Positions 1 to 8,550 are shown, counted from the stretch's first letter. The stretch: 64,000 bases of DNA from Bacteroidales bacterium (GCA_017451395.1 JAFSPR010000052.1:21312-85311); one strand, 5' to 3'. A program made the numbers and translations. The notes: a model not told the origin generated them from the sequence alone.

Positions 1-2
1 AG

Positions 3-389
3 TACGGCGCCAAGGCCGGTCAGGCCGTCTATATGTACGGCGGCGTAGCCAAACTCCAGTCAGGCCAGTATGAGGAAGCAATCGCCCTCCTCAAGAAATA
101 CAAAGGTGAAGATCCCATCCTCGCCGGCCGCGCGCAGGCCTGCATCGGTGACGCCCTCGTAGAACTTGAGAACTACTCAGAGGCCATTTCCTGGTTTGAG
201 AAGGCCGCCAAGACCACCGACAACGCATTTGCAGCGTCATACCTCCTGAAGGCCGGAATCGCCGCAGAGGCAGCCGGAGACAATGCCAAGGCACTCTCCT
301 TCTACAAGACCATCAAGGAAAAGTGGATGTCCGCCCCCGAGGCAATGGAGATTGACAAGTACATCAGCCGAATCCAAACCGCAGAATAA
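3..389 (+). CDS. Tetratricopeptide-repeat protein, 3' part only
   Basis: The open frame runs in from the left edge of the window (codons from base 3), so the N-terminus lies outside it. The visible 128 residues are alternating amphipathic helices with TPR spacing: blocks around GQYEEAIALL, ENYSEAISWF and GDNAKALSFY each carry the small and aromatic positions of a TPR helix pair. TPR arrays are protein-protein scaffolds; no catalytic motif is visible. The TAA stop is one base before the yebC ATG, so the two are co-transcribed. Which TPR family it belongs to cannot be decided without the missing N-terminus. Confidence 0.8.
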   Translation, partial: YGAKAGQAVYMYGGVAKLQSGQYEEAIALLKKYKGEDPILAGRAQACIGDALVELENYSEAISWFEKAAKTTDNAFAASYLLKAGIAAEAAGDNAKALSFYKTIKEKWMSAPEAMEIDKYISRIQTAE

Positions 390-390
390 T

Positions 391-1149
391 ATGGGAAGAG
401 CTTTTGAATTCCGCAAGGAACGCAAGATGAAGCGTTGGGGCCATATGGCCAAAACCTTCACCAAACTTGGAAAGGAAATCACCATCGCCGTCAAGCAGGG
501 CGGCGCAGAAGTAACAGGCAACCCCCGTCTCCGTGCCCTCATCGCAGAGGCAAAGGCAGAGCAGATGCCCAAGGAGAACATCGAGCGCGCCATCAAGAAG
601 GCAACAGAGGCCAAGACCGGAGACTTCAAGGAACTGGTTTACGAAGGCTTCGGTCCCTTCGGCATCGCTTACCTTGTAGAGGCCGCAACGGACAACAACA
701 CCCGCACAGTGGCCAATGTCCGCAGTTACTTCACAAAGTGCGGCGGTTCCCTGCAGACAAGCGGCAGCGTGGCATTTATGTTTGACCACAAGTGCGTGTT
801 CCGCATCAAGGAAGACCCCGCAAAGCCCATAGACACAGACGAACTTGAACTTGAACTGATTGACTTCGGCGCAGAGGAAGTCTTCAAGCAGGAAGTTGAG
901 GACGAGGACGAAAACGTGCACGTGGAGATCTCCATCTACGGAGACTACACCGCATACGGCCAAATCCAGAAGTACATTGAGGAAAAGGGCTACGAACTGG
1001 TTTCCGGCGGCTTTGAACAGATTCCCAACGTGGACCTCAAGGAAGTTACCGCAGAGCAGCGTGCAACCCTTGACAAACTCACCGGCCTCCTTGAGGACGA
1101 TGAAGACGTCACCAACGTTTACACCACCCTTGCACCTGAGGCTGAGTAA
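391..1149 (+). CDS. yebC: YebC/PmpR family regulator or translation factor
   Basis: 252 residues, full family length. It opens with the YebC signature (MGRAFEFRKERKMKRWGHMAK, residues 1-21, then F-K-GKEI), includes the GPFGIAYLVEAATDNNTRT and GGSL segments, and ends acidic. YebC proteins (TACO1 family) have been described as DNA-binding regulators and, more recently, as ribosome-associated factors that help translation of difficult proline stretches; the sequence alone does not choose between these. The start is the ATG one base after the upstream TPR stop; a longer in-frame opening from 283 overlaps the TPR gene and is not used. The following esterase frame overlaps its last codons. Confidence 0.95.
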   Translation: MGRAFEFRKERKMKRWGHMAKTFTKLGKEITIAVKQGGAEVTGNPRLRALIAEAKAEQMPKENIERAIKKATEAKTGDFKELVYEGFGPFGIAYLVEAATDNNTRTVANVRSYFTKCGGSLQTSGSVAFMFDHKCVFRIKEDPAKPIDTDELELELIDFGAEEVFKQEVEDEDENVHVEISIYGDYTAYGQIQKYIEEKGYELVSGGFEQIPNVDLKEVTAEQRATLDKLTGLLEDDEDVTNVYTTLAPEAE

Positions 1150-2041
1150 TATTTTACGGATTATTCCCGTACTGGGGATGCTGGCGTTATCATCTTGCGC
1201 CAGCATCCCTGTTATTAATAAATCCAGTGAACTGTATCTGGCCGGTCCCGCCATAAGGGATTATCAGCCAGAAGGTTTTGTGGAAGAGGTGCAGTATGAA
1301 TGCAGCGTCACCGGCCCCACCCGCAGAAGGATGATAGTGTACCTTCCCAAGGACTATTACACTTCCGGAAAAAGTTATCCGGTGCTGTATCTGCTTCACG
1401 GCGCCCGCGGATATGAGACTTCCTGGATAAGGTTCGGGGAGGTTTACGAGAGCACGGACAGCCTGTGGCGTGAAGGAAAGGCGGAGCACTGCATAATAGT
1501 GATGCCCAACATCAACCAGTACAACGACGACGAAGATTATGCCGGCGGCCGCGCCAAAAACGCTTTTGAATCCATCTGGGAAGTTGACGGCAAGGCCGAA
1601 TGGTCCTTTGTCCACGACGTAGTGATGCTCACCGACAGCCTTTACCGGACAGTCCCCGACAAAGACCACAGGGCCATAGCGGGCCTTTCTATCGGCGGCT
1701 ACCAGAGCGTAGGTTTCGGGGCCAATCATCCGGATATCTTCGGATATGTCGGGGCATTGTCTCCATATTTCTGGGCTTCCGGGCAAAAACACGCTTACAA
1801 CAAGGCATTCTACGGAGGTCTCAAGCAAAAAATAAAAAATGAGTTTGGGAGTGAACCTCCGTCAGGGTACTACCTCTATGCAGGAAAATGGGACCTCACC
1901 CGCCCGTCCACGCTCAGATTCCATAAATGGCTCAACCGCAAGGGCTACGCCCACAGTTACACCAAGTATCCCGGTTCCCACGACTGGCCGGACGGCTGGA
2001 CCCAGGAATACAAGGATATGTTCCAGAAACTTTTCAAATGA
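1142..2041 (+). CDS. Alpha/beta-hydrolase esterase lipoprotein (putative esterase, PF00756-like)
   Basis: An esterase-D/feruloyl-esterase type alpha/beta hydrolase. The sequence shows VLYLLHGARG, the nucleophile elbow G-L-S-I-G-G (Ser at about residue 182) and a late His in GSHDWPDG. The N-terminus is a lipoprotein signal (hydrophobic run to LALSSC, lipobox Cys at about residue 19), so it is probably membrane-anchored and faces the periplasm or exterior. No ATG fits: the first in-frame ATG (1178) would leave only six residues before the lipobox Cys. CTG at 1142, inside the end of yebC, gives a proper Arg-containing signal peptide and is my chosen start; an ATT at 1151 is another option. The TGA stop overlaps the next ATG (ATGA). 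The substrate cannot be predicted. Confidence 0.8.
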   Translation: MSNILRIIPVLGMLALSSCASIPVINKSSELYLAGPAIRDYQPEGFVEEVQYECSVTGPTRRRMIVYLPKDYYTSGKSYPVLYLLHGARGYETSWIRFGEVYESTDSLWREGKAEHCIIVMPNINQYNDDEDYAGGRAKNAFESIWEVDGKAEWSFVHDVVMLTDSLYRTVPDKDHRAIAGLSIGGYQSVGFGANHPDIFGYVGALSPYFWASGQKHAYNKAFYGGLKQKIKNEFGSEPPSGYYLYAGKWDLTRPSTLRFHKWLNRKGYAHSYTKYPGSHDWPDGWTQEYKDMFQKLFK

Positions 2042-2796
2042 GAATCGGCCGTATCATATTGTCTCTGGCAATCACCTTTGCCGGCATTACCGCGGGAGCC
2101 CAGCAGATTCCCAATATGGGTTTTGACCAGTGGTCAAAGAAAAACGGATGCTGGAATCCTTTTCCAAAGGACAGCCAGACCATTACCTGGGACACAGCAA
2201 ACCACGGTCTTAGCCTGTTCGGCATCAACGGAGCCACCCCGGAATATGAGCACGTAGCCGTTCCCGGGCCCGGAAAAGCTGCAGTAAAAGTTGAGACTAA
2301 GCAGACTTTGGGCATCCTTGTAGCCGGTACCATATACACTGGAAAGTTCCTTAAGATAGTAAAGATGTCCGGAGCAAAGATCCAGATGGGCGTCCCCTTT
2401 ACGGGCCGTCCAAAAAGCCTTTCCGGATACATTCATTATATTCCGGGCAGAATTGACGTAGCCTCCAAAGGTATGCAGCGGTACATCGGCACAATGGACA
2501 ACGCCAAAATAGAGGTATCCCTAAGGGAAGGCAAGGACCTTGAGATTGTAGACTCCACTGATGAGAAGTTCAAGACAGAGCAAGGTGCAAATTATCCTGG
2601 CACCGTAGGTCACGGAGTGATGTTCTTCAAGGAAGACACCGGCGGATACATCCGCTTTGAGATTCCCATTCAGTACCTGAACGGCCACACGCCTTCCAAC
2701 ATCGTCATCTCTGCATCCTCCAGCCGTTACGCACAGCAGTATACTGGCAGCACCGGCAGCGTGATGTACCTGGACGAACTTAAACTGAACTATTGA
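2038..2796 (+). CDS. Exported PCMD-domain protein (putative carbohydrate metabolism domain)
   Basis: 252 residues with a cleavable signal peptide (AGITAGAQQ). The mature part begins PNMGFDQW and contains the GILVAGTIYTGKF segment and the C-terminal MYLDELKL strand typical of the Bacteroidota PCMD family (PF13201), a beta-sandwich often found near glycan-related genes. There is no catalytic evidence. It starts at an ATG overlapping the esterase stop by four bases and is followed after one base by the GT4 gene, so it belongs to the same operon. Its function is unknown beyond probable surface or periplasmic location. Confidence 0.8.
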   Translation: MRIGRIILSLAITFAGITAGAQQIPNMGFDQWSKKNGCWNPFPKDSQTITWDTANHGLSLFGINGATPEYEHVAVPGPGKAAVKVETKQTLGILVAGTIYTGKFLKIVKMSGAKIQMGVPFTGRPKSLSGYIHYIPGRIDVASKGMQRYIGTMDNAKIEVSLREGKDLEIVDSTDEKFKTEQGANYPGTVGHGVMFFKEDTGGYIRFEIPIQYLNGHTPSNIVISASSSRYAQQYTGSTGSVMYLDELKLNY

Positions 2797-2797
2797 A

Positions 2798-3970
2798 ATG
2801 AAAATCCTATTTGTTGTAAATAACTACTACGCTACCGGAAACGGCCTTTCGGCATCGGCCCGGCGCACAGTAGAATACCTTAAGAAAGCCGGGCAGGATG
2901 TAAGAGTCCTTTCCGGCCCCAATCATAGCCCGGACGGTCCCCAGCCTGATTATCTCCTTGAGGACTATAAATTCCCCCTCGTGGATTTCCTTATAACCGG
3001 CAACGGCTATCACTTTGCCCAGAGCAACCTCCCGCTTATGGAAGAGGCCGCAAAATGGGCCGATGTAATCCATCTTGAGGAGCCCTTCGTGATTCAGGAC
3101 AGGATGATTAAGATCTGCGAGAAACTTGGTAAGCCCATTACCGGAACTTATCATCTGCACCCTGAGAACATCACAATGGCATATCGTCCCGCCCTTCGCT
3201 GGAAAGGCCTCAACCGCCGTATCCTCAGGAGTTGGAGGGATCTTACCTTCAACCACTGCAGTTATGTGCAGTGCCCCACACAGAACGTCCAGGACCGCCT
3301 GAGGCGCTATCATTTCACAAGCCAGCTTCTCCATATCTCCAACGGCATCATCCCGGACAAATGTATCCGTCCGCTCACTCCCCCGGAAGATTACCTTGAC
3401 CCTTCAAGGCCCTTCAAGGTTGTGTGCATCGGCCGCCTGTCTGTGGAAAAGGACCAGTACACGCTGCTGGAGGCTATGAAATACTCCAAATATGCAAAGC
3501 GCATCCAACTCCAGTTTGCAGGTACCGGCCTTAAGGAAGAAGACATCAAGAAAAAGGCACACAAACTGTATGAAGAAGGCATAGTGGGATATGATCCCCA
3601 GTTTTTCTTCCTGGACCGTGACGGGCTCAGGGAACTTGCCGCCAACTCCGATATGTGCATCCACTGCGCATTCATAGAGGTTGAAGGCCTCTCCATTATG
3701 GAGGCCATCCAGCAGGCCGCAATGCCCATCATCGCTGAAGGTCCTGTAACCGGAACCTCCCAGTTTGTGGTTTCAAGGAAGAATCTCTTCCCCGCCAAGA
3801 ACCCTGAAGCCCTTGCCCACCGCATAGACTATTGGCTGGACAGGCCCCAGGAGCGCTGGGAATCCGGTTTTGCCCACGCGGCGCGCCTGGATAAATTCAG
3901 TATGGAGAAGACCATCAGAAGGCTCACCGAAATGTTTGAGAAAGCAATTGAGGAAAATAAAGGTAAATAA
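2798..3970 (+). CDS. Glycosyltransferase family 4 (GT-B fold)
   Basis: 390 residues. The N-terminal Rossmann half (MKILFVVNNYYATGNGLSAS) resembles nucleotide-sugar glycosyltransferases. The C-terminal half has the GT4 core strand (VVCIGRLSVEKDQYTLLEAM) and the E-x7-E-type motif (EVEGLSIMEAI) that binds the donor. It is probably a cytoplasmic, retaining sugar transfer enzyme acting on a lipid or envelope glycan; donor and acceptor are unknown. Its stop codon shares one base with the start of the DUF1538 gene, a common Bacteroidales packing. Confidence 0.88.
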   Translation: MKILFVVNNYYATGNGLSASARRTVEYLKKAGQDVRVLSGPNHSPDGPQPDYLLEDYKFPLVDFLITGNGYHFAQSNLPLMEEAAKWADVIHLEEPFVIQDRMIKICEKLGKPITGTYHLHPENITMAYRPALRWKGLNRRILRSWRDLTFNHCSYVQCPTQNVQDRLRRYHFTSQLLHISNGIIPDKCIRPLTPPEDYLDPSRPFKVVCIGRLSVEKDQYTLLEAMKYSKYAKRIQLQFAGTGLKEEDIKKKAHKLYEEGIVGYDPQFFFLDRDGLRELAANSDMCIHCAFIEVEGLSIMEAIQQAAMPIIAEGPVTGTSQFVVSRKNLFPAKNPEALAHRIDYWLDRPQERWESGFAHAARLDKFSMEKTIRRLTEMFEKAIEENKGK

Positions 3971-5514
3971 TGCTTGCATTCCGCTACATATTAACCTCGC
4001 TTGGGAGCAAACTTAAGGAATCCCTTATGTCCGTGCTCCCTGTCAGCGTGCTTGTTGTAGCGCTGTCTCTCACCCCGTGGGTGGACATTCCCCTGAAGGA
4101 ACTCAACGTGTTCGTGGCGGGAGCCCTGATGCTCATCCTCGGTATCGGCCTTTTCAATCTTGGGGCCGATATGGCTATGACCCCTATGGGCCAGTACATC
4201 GGAGAAGGCCTGACCAAGTCAAAGAGGATGGGCGTCCTCATAGGAGTAGCCTTTGTGATGGGAACCCTCATCACAATAGCGGAGCCGGACCTTGCGGTGC
4301 TGGCGGAGCAGGTTCACTCCATTATGGACGGCACGGTCCTCATAGCCACCGTTGGAGTGGGAGTAGGCCTTATGCTTATGCTGGGGGTCATAAAGATCAT
4401 CTTCCACAGTGACCTTACAAGCCTCCTCCTGTATGGTTATATGGCCCTTTTCTGCCTTGCGGCAGTGCTCATAGACCAGGGCCGCGGATCCCTTCTGTCC
4501 CTGTCCTTCGACTCAGGCGGCGTAACCACCGGCCCCATCACGGTCCCCTTCCTCATGGCCATAGGCGTGGGTATAGCCATGACTATCGGTGGCCGCGGCG
4601 CGTCTGAAAACAGTTTCGGCCTTATAGCCCTCTGTTCCGTAGGCCCTATCCTGGCGGTACTTGCCCTCTCAATGTTCTCTGAAGGCAGCCTCTCCTTCGC
4701 CATTCCCGATTACTCTATGGACGGAATCCTGGATAACGGTGTTCTGGGGCTTTTCAAGGAGAAGATGTGGGATGTAGCGGTGTCGCTTTTCCTGGTGGTG
4801 CTTGTTTTCATCATCATCCAGGCAGCAATCCTCAAACTCCCCTGGAGCAAACTCTTCCAGATCCTTATGGGTATAGCATATACGTTTATCGGCCTGGTGC
4901 TTTTCCTCTCGGCCGTAGAACTTGCCTTTATGCCCATAGGTTTCAAACTTGGCAGTCAACTTGCCGCACATAATCACTGGATAATGATCGGCTTCGCCTT
5001 CATCCTTGGTAATGTGGTGGTGCTGGCAGAACCTGCCGTGCAGGTTCTCAACAAGCAGGTTGAGGAAATCACCGGCGGCGAGGTTTCAAAGAGGCAGATG
5101 ATGATGGCCCTTTCCATCGGCGTGGGCGTATCTATCGGCCTTTCCCTTCTCAGGGTCCATTACGGGTTTTCCCTTCTGTACTATCTTGTACCGGGGTATC
5201 TCCTGTCCCTCGGGCTCTCATTTATGGTGCCCCGGCTCTACACCGCCATCGCATTCGACTCCGGCGGCGTTGCCAGCGGTCCCCTCACCTCCAGTTTCAT
5301 CCTGCCTATGGTAATTGGCGCCTGCGTATCTATGCAGGGAGCCCCTGCGGTGCTGGATTTCGCGTTCGGCGTGGTGGCAATGGTAGCGATGACCCCGCTC
5401 ATCACCATCCAGTCCCTCGGATTCAAGTCCGTTCTCAGCGTGCAGTACCGCAAGACCATAAGGATGCGCCGTATCCTTAAGGCCGATGAAGACCAGATCA
5501 TCTACTTTGAATAA
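3970..5514 (+). CDS. DUF1538 polytopic membrane protein with internal duplication
   Basis: 514 residues, almost entirely hydrophobic helices. The protein is two copies of the same unit: AEP (about residue 104) and DSGG-GP (about 181-189) in the first half recur as AEP (about 352) and DSGG-GP (about 429) in the second, with matching flanking helices (GLFNLGADMAMTPMG against VLFLSAVELAFMPIG). Such duplicated units with conserved polar breaks are typical of secondary transporters, so a transport role is likely; the substrate is unknown. Two PII-like proteins follow in the same operon, which suggests control of this transporter by a PII partner, as GlnK controls AmtB. That link is inference. Confidence 0.85.
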   Translation: MLAFRYILTSLGSKLKESLMSVLPVSVLVVALSLTPWVDIPLKELNVFVAGALMLILGIGLFNLGADMAMTPMGQYIGEGLTKSKRMGVLIGVAFVMGTLITIAEPDLAVLAEQVHSIMDGTVLIATVGVGVGLMLMLGVIKIIFHSDLTSLLLYGYMALFCLAAVLIDQGRGSLLSLSFDSGGVTTGPITVPFLMAIGVGIAMTIGGRGASENSFGLIALCSVGPILAVLALSMFSEGSLSFAIPDYSMDGILDNGVLGLFKEKMWDVAVSLFLVVLVFIIIQAAILKLPWSKLFQILMGIAYTFIGLVLFLSAVELAFMPIGFKLGSQLAAHNHWIMIGFAFILGNVVVLAEPAVQVLNKQVEEITGGEVSKRQMMMALSIGVGVSIGLSLLRVHYGFSLLYYLVPGYLLSLGLSFMVPRLYTAIAFDSGGVASGPLTSSFILPMVIGACVSMQGAPAVLDFAFGVVAMVAMTPLITIQSLGFKSVLSVQYRKTIRMRRILKADEDQIIYFE

Positions 5515-5519
5515 CGCCT

Positions 5520-5894
5520 ATGGAAGATAACAAACACAATATAGCCCCGGTAAAACTTGAGATGCTTACGGCTATCGTGCACAACGAGAAAGCCAAGTAC
5601 TACTCAAGCCTTATCCAGGCCCATCAGGCAAACCTTCAGTTCACGATGCCCGCGAAGGGCACCTCGCACCTCATTCTCCAGTACCTTGGCCTGGAAGAGA
5701 AACCGAAGTCCCTCATCATAGCCATAGTGCGTTCCGACGAAGCGGCAGGTATTATTTCGGAACTGGAAGAGAACTTCAGGAAAGGCAAGAACTACAAGGG
5801 GGTTGCATTCACGGTACGCCTTACCAGTGTCATAGGAACAATGGTATACGGCTTTTTGGCAAATGAAAAATCTACAGTAAAGGAGGAAGCATAA
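5520..5894 (+). CDS. PII-like signalling protein (first of pair)
   Basis: 124 residues with the size and ferredoxin-like beta-alpha-beta pattern of a PII-superfamily protein: strand KLEMLTAIVH, helix AKYYSSLIQAHQA, strand KSLIIAIVR, helix SDEAAGIISELEENF and strand GVAFTVRL. It lacks the classical T-loop uridylylation Tyr context of GlnB. It starts five bases after the DUF1538 stop and ends one base before the second PII-like gene. It probably forms a trimer and senses a small ligand to regulate the adjacent membrane protein. The assignment is by fold pattern and context, not by a diagnostic motif. Confidence 0.6.
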   Translation: MEDNKHNIAPVKLEMLTAIVHNEKAKYYSSLIQAHQANLQFTMPAKGTSHLILQYLGLEEKPKSLIIAIVRSDEAAGIISELEENFRKGKNYKGVAFTVRLTSVIGTMVYGFLANEKSTVKEEA

Positions 5895-5895
5895 T

Positions 5896-6231
5896 ATGGA
5901 AGGAAACGGCAAATTCGAACTGATTGTGTGCATAGTAAATGCAGGATTCTCCCAGAATGTAATGGCGGCAGCCCGCAAGGCCGGCGCCAGGGGCGGCTCC
6001 ATCCTCCGCGGCCGCGGCTCCGCAAACCCCGAATCAGAAGAATTCTTCAATATCACCATCCAGCCGGATAAGGAAGTAATCCTCATCCTTGCAAGTTCAG
6101 ACTCAAAGGATGCTATCCTGAAGGCCATCTACAAAGACAGCGGTCTCACCACTGACGCCAACGGAATTGCATTCTCACTCCCGGTAGAACGCACAACATT
6201 CACAATGCCCAAAGAGTTGGACGAAGCATAA
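5896..6231 (+). CDS. PII-family (GlnB/GlnK-like) nitrogen regulator-type protein
   Basis: 111 residues, close to GlnB length (112). It begins with the PII strand FELIVCIVNAGFSQNVMAAARKAGA and has the RGGSILRGRGS segment, where classical PII proteins carry the T-loop approach, and a central strand KEVILILAS followed by an amphipathic helix DSKDAILKAIYKD. The canonical Tyr51-containing T-loop is replaced by a short NPESEE stretch, so uridylylation is not expected. It is adjacent to DUF1538 and the other PII-like gene and is the last gene before a strong hairpin. It is likely the ligand sensor of the transporter module. Confidence 0.72.
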   Translation: MEGNGKFELIVCIVNAGFSQNVMAAARKAGARGGSILRGRGSANPESEEFFNITIQPDKEVILILASSDSKDAILKAIYKDSGLTTDANGIAFSLPVERTTFTMPKELDEA

Positions 6232-6234
6232 AAG

Positions 6235-6271
6235 TGACGGTGATGTGACTTTATTTGTCACATCACCGTCA
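6235..6271. terminator. Perfect 15-bp stem hairpin between convergent operons
   Basis: Inverted repeat TGACGGTGATGTGAC / GTCACATCACCGTCA with a 7-nt loop, just after the PII gene stop. A-rich tracts lie on both sides, so it could end transcription from either side; the U-tract is poor on the plus strand. Confidence 0.7.
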
Positions 6272-6282
6272 AAAAAGCCATA

Positions 6283-6327
6283 AAAATGCGGGTGGTGTGC
6301 CAGAAAAAGTCACACCACCTGCATTTT
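6283..6327 (-). terminator. Second hairpin, overlapping the purine permease stop codon
   Basis: 17-bp inverted repeat (AAAATGCGGGTGGTGTG at 6283-6299 and its complement at 6311-6327, one mismatch). The stem includes part of the stop codon of the minus-strand permease. Its core GGTGGTGTG resembles GGTGATGTGAC of the neighbouring hairpin, so the pair may have arisen by duplication. Confidence 0.65.
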
Positions 6328-7657
6328 ATATGAATATGTACTTGCAGATGAACAGCGCCGCAAGAATCCACATAGTGATGGAGATTTCCTTGAACTTGCC
6401 TGCTACAACGTGGCAGAGGACATAGGAGATGACACCGATGAGGATACCGTCACTGATGCTGTAAGCAAGAGGCATCATGATGATGGTAAGGAAGGCGGGG
6501 ATAGCCCTGCAGTAGTCTTCCCAGTGGATGCTCTTCAGAGGAGACATCATCATTACGCCAACAACGATAAGGGCCGGAGCGGTAGCGGCACCGGGGATGG
6601 CCAGGAACAGCGGGCTGAAGAACAGTGCCAGCACAAAGCAGATTGCCGTTGAGAAGGCAGTGAGACCGGTACGGCCGCCTTCACCTACACCGGATGCGCT
6701 CTCCACATAAGTGGTGGTGGTGGAAGTACCAAGACAGGCGCCGCAGACGGTGGCGATGGAATCGGCCAGGAACATCTTCTCCATTCCGGGGATGTCATCC
6801 TTGCGGTTACCTTCGGGGATGAGGTCGGTGCCCTGATGTACGCCGATGATGGTTCCCATGGTGTCGAACATGTCGATGAACAGGAAGGTGAAAACAACCA
6901 CCAGCATGTCCAGGGTGAGGATGTTGTGCCATTCGAACTTGAAGGCGATGGGCTCCACGCTTGCGGGAAGGGAAACCACGCCGGTAAGCTTGGTGATGGC
7001 TTCACCCGTTGCGGGATCCTTGATAACAAGGCCAAGGACGGTGGTTGCGAGGATACCCCAGAGGATGCCTCCACGTACCTTTGCCATCACAAGACCGGCG
7101 GTTATGAACAGGCCGACCAGGCCAAGGAGGGCCTTGCCTTCGGTGATGTGGCCAAGGGTCACAAGGGTGGCGTCGGAGTTCACGATGATACCGGCATTCT
7201 GCAGGCCGATGAAGGCGATGAAGAGGCCGATACCGGCGCCGATGGCTTTCTTGAGCGTACCGGGGATAGCGTTAAGCAGCCAGCTGCGGACCTTGGTGAG
7301 GGTGAGGATGATGAAGAGGATACCTTCCAGCAGGACTGCCGTGAGGGCGAACTGCCAACTGTAACCCATTCCAAGGCATACGGTGTACACGAAGAAGGCG
7401 TTGAGGCCCATGCCGGGGGCAAGGGCGAACGGCTTCTTGGCGTAGAGTGCCATTACAAGCGTACCGATGATGGCGGCAAGAGCGGTAGCGGTGAAGACGC
7501 TGCCTGCAGGCATGCCGGGAAGGGCGCTGAAGATTCCGGGGTTCACGGCCAGGATATAGGCCATCGTGAGGAAGGTGGTGATACCCGCAAGGATTTCTGT
7601 CCTTACGCTATGCTTCTTGGAATCGAAGCCGAATAGTTTTTCAAAAGCAGGTTTCAT
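6326..7657 (-). CDS. NCS2 purine permease, AzgA/PbuG subgroup
   Basis: 443 residues with about 12-14 hydrophobic helices. AzgA-type landmarks are KKHSVRTEILAGITTFLTMAYIL at the N-terminus, the ALAPGMGLNAFF helix and the central S-T-T-T-T-YVESASGVGEGGRTGLTA loop, which distinguishes the AzgA (adenine/guanine/hypoxanthine) branch from UraA/UapA permeases. It is an inner-membrane proton-coupled purine importer. It is the last gene of a minus-strand operon with the DUF5020 channel (17 bp upstream) and a uracil permease. Individual specificity (guanine or adenine) cannot be read from sequence alone. Confidence 0.92.
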   Translation of the reverse strand: MKPAFEKLFGFDSKKHSVRTEILAGITTFLTMAYILAVNPGIFSALPGMPAGSVFTATALAAIIGTLVMALYAKKPFALAPGMGLNAFFVYTVCLGMGYSWQFALTAVLLEGILFIILTLTKVRSWLLNAIPGTLKKAIGAGIGLFIAFIGLQNAGIIVNSDATLVTLGHITEGKALLGLVGLFITAGLVMAKVRGGILWGILATTVLGLVIKDPATGEAITKLTGVVSLPASVEPIAFKFEWHNILTLDMLVVVFTFLFIDMFDTMGTIIGVHQGTDLIPEGNRKDDIPGMEKMFLADSIATVCGACLGTSTTTTYVESASGVGEGGRTGLTAFSTAICFVLALFFSPLFLAIPGAATAPALIVVGVMMMSPLKSIHWEDYCRAIPAFLTIIMMPLAYSISDGILIGVISYVLCHVVAGKFKEISITMWILAALFICKYIFI

Positions 7658-7674
7658 TGAGATTTCCTCCTATA

Positions 7675-8478
7675 TTAGAAGACCCACTTTATACCTGCGC
7701 AGGGACGCACCCTGAATCCAAGAAGAGTACCGAAGTTGTAACTTAGTTCAACTTCACCGCCGATATTCAGATTGGGAACGCCAAACCACTGGCCCACATT
7801 GTACCAAAGCTGAGGCTCGGAAATGAATGTTACACTTGTATTCTCACCCTTTGTAAAATCACGGTAAGCATCGTTATCAGCCCAAGGGAAGAGGAACTGG
7901 TCCTGCCACCAGAAATCGGCAAAACCGCTGAAGCGAAGACCCTGAACACCGAACAGGTCCTGTAATCCCCAGACAACGGTAAACTGCATGGGAACCTTAC
8001 TGGTAGCTCCAAGAATATTCTTGTAAAGGACTTTAAGATTAAGCGTATTCTTGAAATCACTGCTATGGATGAAATAATCTATACCTGCCAGGAATGAATG
8101 ATTGATTCCGTAACCAGTGTAAGAACCGGCAGGCACAGCCTGCGCTCCACCAATGAGCAAGCCACCGTTGTATTCTACCTGGAGGCTGAATCCATTAAGG
8201 ACCGGCACATTCTGCCAGAAATTGAAGCAACGGGCAATCTCAAAGTAAGTGCTGGAAGGAGTTACATTCTTCTTGTCAGCATCAAGACCTTTATAATCAT
8301 AGTCAATGAAGAAGAAGGTGTTGCCCCAGTTATCACCGTAGAAACCTTCCAAGGTAGTAGTAGCGTGTCCACGATCCTTGGAGAAATCGTAGAACACCTG
8401 GAGATTGGTCTGCGCCTTGGCAACCTGGCCAAGTGCAAGAGTTGCTACAGCAACTGCAAGAATAGTTTTTTTAGACAT
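7675..8478 (-). CDS. DUF5020 outer-membrane protein (Tsx-like nucleoside channel family)
   Basis: 267 residues. It has a Sec signal peptide (ALGQVAKAQ) and then a series of amphipathic strands with aromatic girdles, ending in the terminal Phe (IKWVF) expected of an outer-membrane beta-barrel. Size and motif layout fit the Bacteroidota DUF5020 family, which resembles the nucleoside channel Tsx. Its position between uracil and purine permeases supports a role as the outer-membrane pore for nucleosides or nucleobases. The specificity is inferred from context. Confidence 0.75.
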   Translation of the reverse strand: MSKKTILAVAVATLALGQVAKAQTNLQVFYDFSKDRGHATTTLEGFYGDNWGNTFFFIDYDYKGLDADKKNVTPSSTYFEIARCFNFWQNVPVLNGFSLQVEYNGGLLIGGAQAVPAGSYTGYGINHSFLAGIDYFIHSSDFKNTLNLKVLYKNILGATSKVPMQFTVVWGLQDLFGVQGLRFSGFADFWWQDQFLFPWADNDAYRDFTKGENTSVTFISEPQLWYNVGQWFGVPNLNIGGEVELSYNFGTLLGFRVRPCAGIKWVF

Positions 8479-8521
8479 AAATAAAGCGTAGTTTATGAAT
8501 GTTATGTATGTTAAAATATTT

Positions 8522-8546
8522 ACACCCGACCTTGCAGGCCGGGTGT
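8522..8546 (-). terminator. Intercistronic hairpin after the uracil permease gene
   Basis: Stem ACACCCG-ACC / GG-CCGGGTGT with a 5-nt loop, in the gap between uraA and the DUF5020 gene. The following A/T-rich run on the minus strand is irregular, so it may only partly terminate, or may stabilise the upstream message rather than isolate it. Confidence 0.45.
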
Positions 8547-8550
8547 TATG

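Noticed and set aside
364-1254. A 296-codon minus-strand frame
   Set aside because: Antisense to yebC and the esterase start; no supporting features.
6836-7636. A 266-codon plus-strand frame
   Set aside because: Antisense to the AzgA-type permease; composition (Gly, Asp, His, Glu) is that of a reversed hydrophobic gene.
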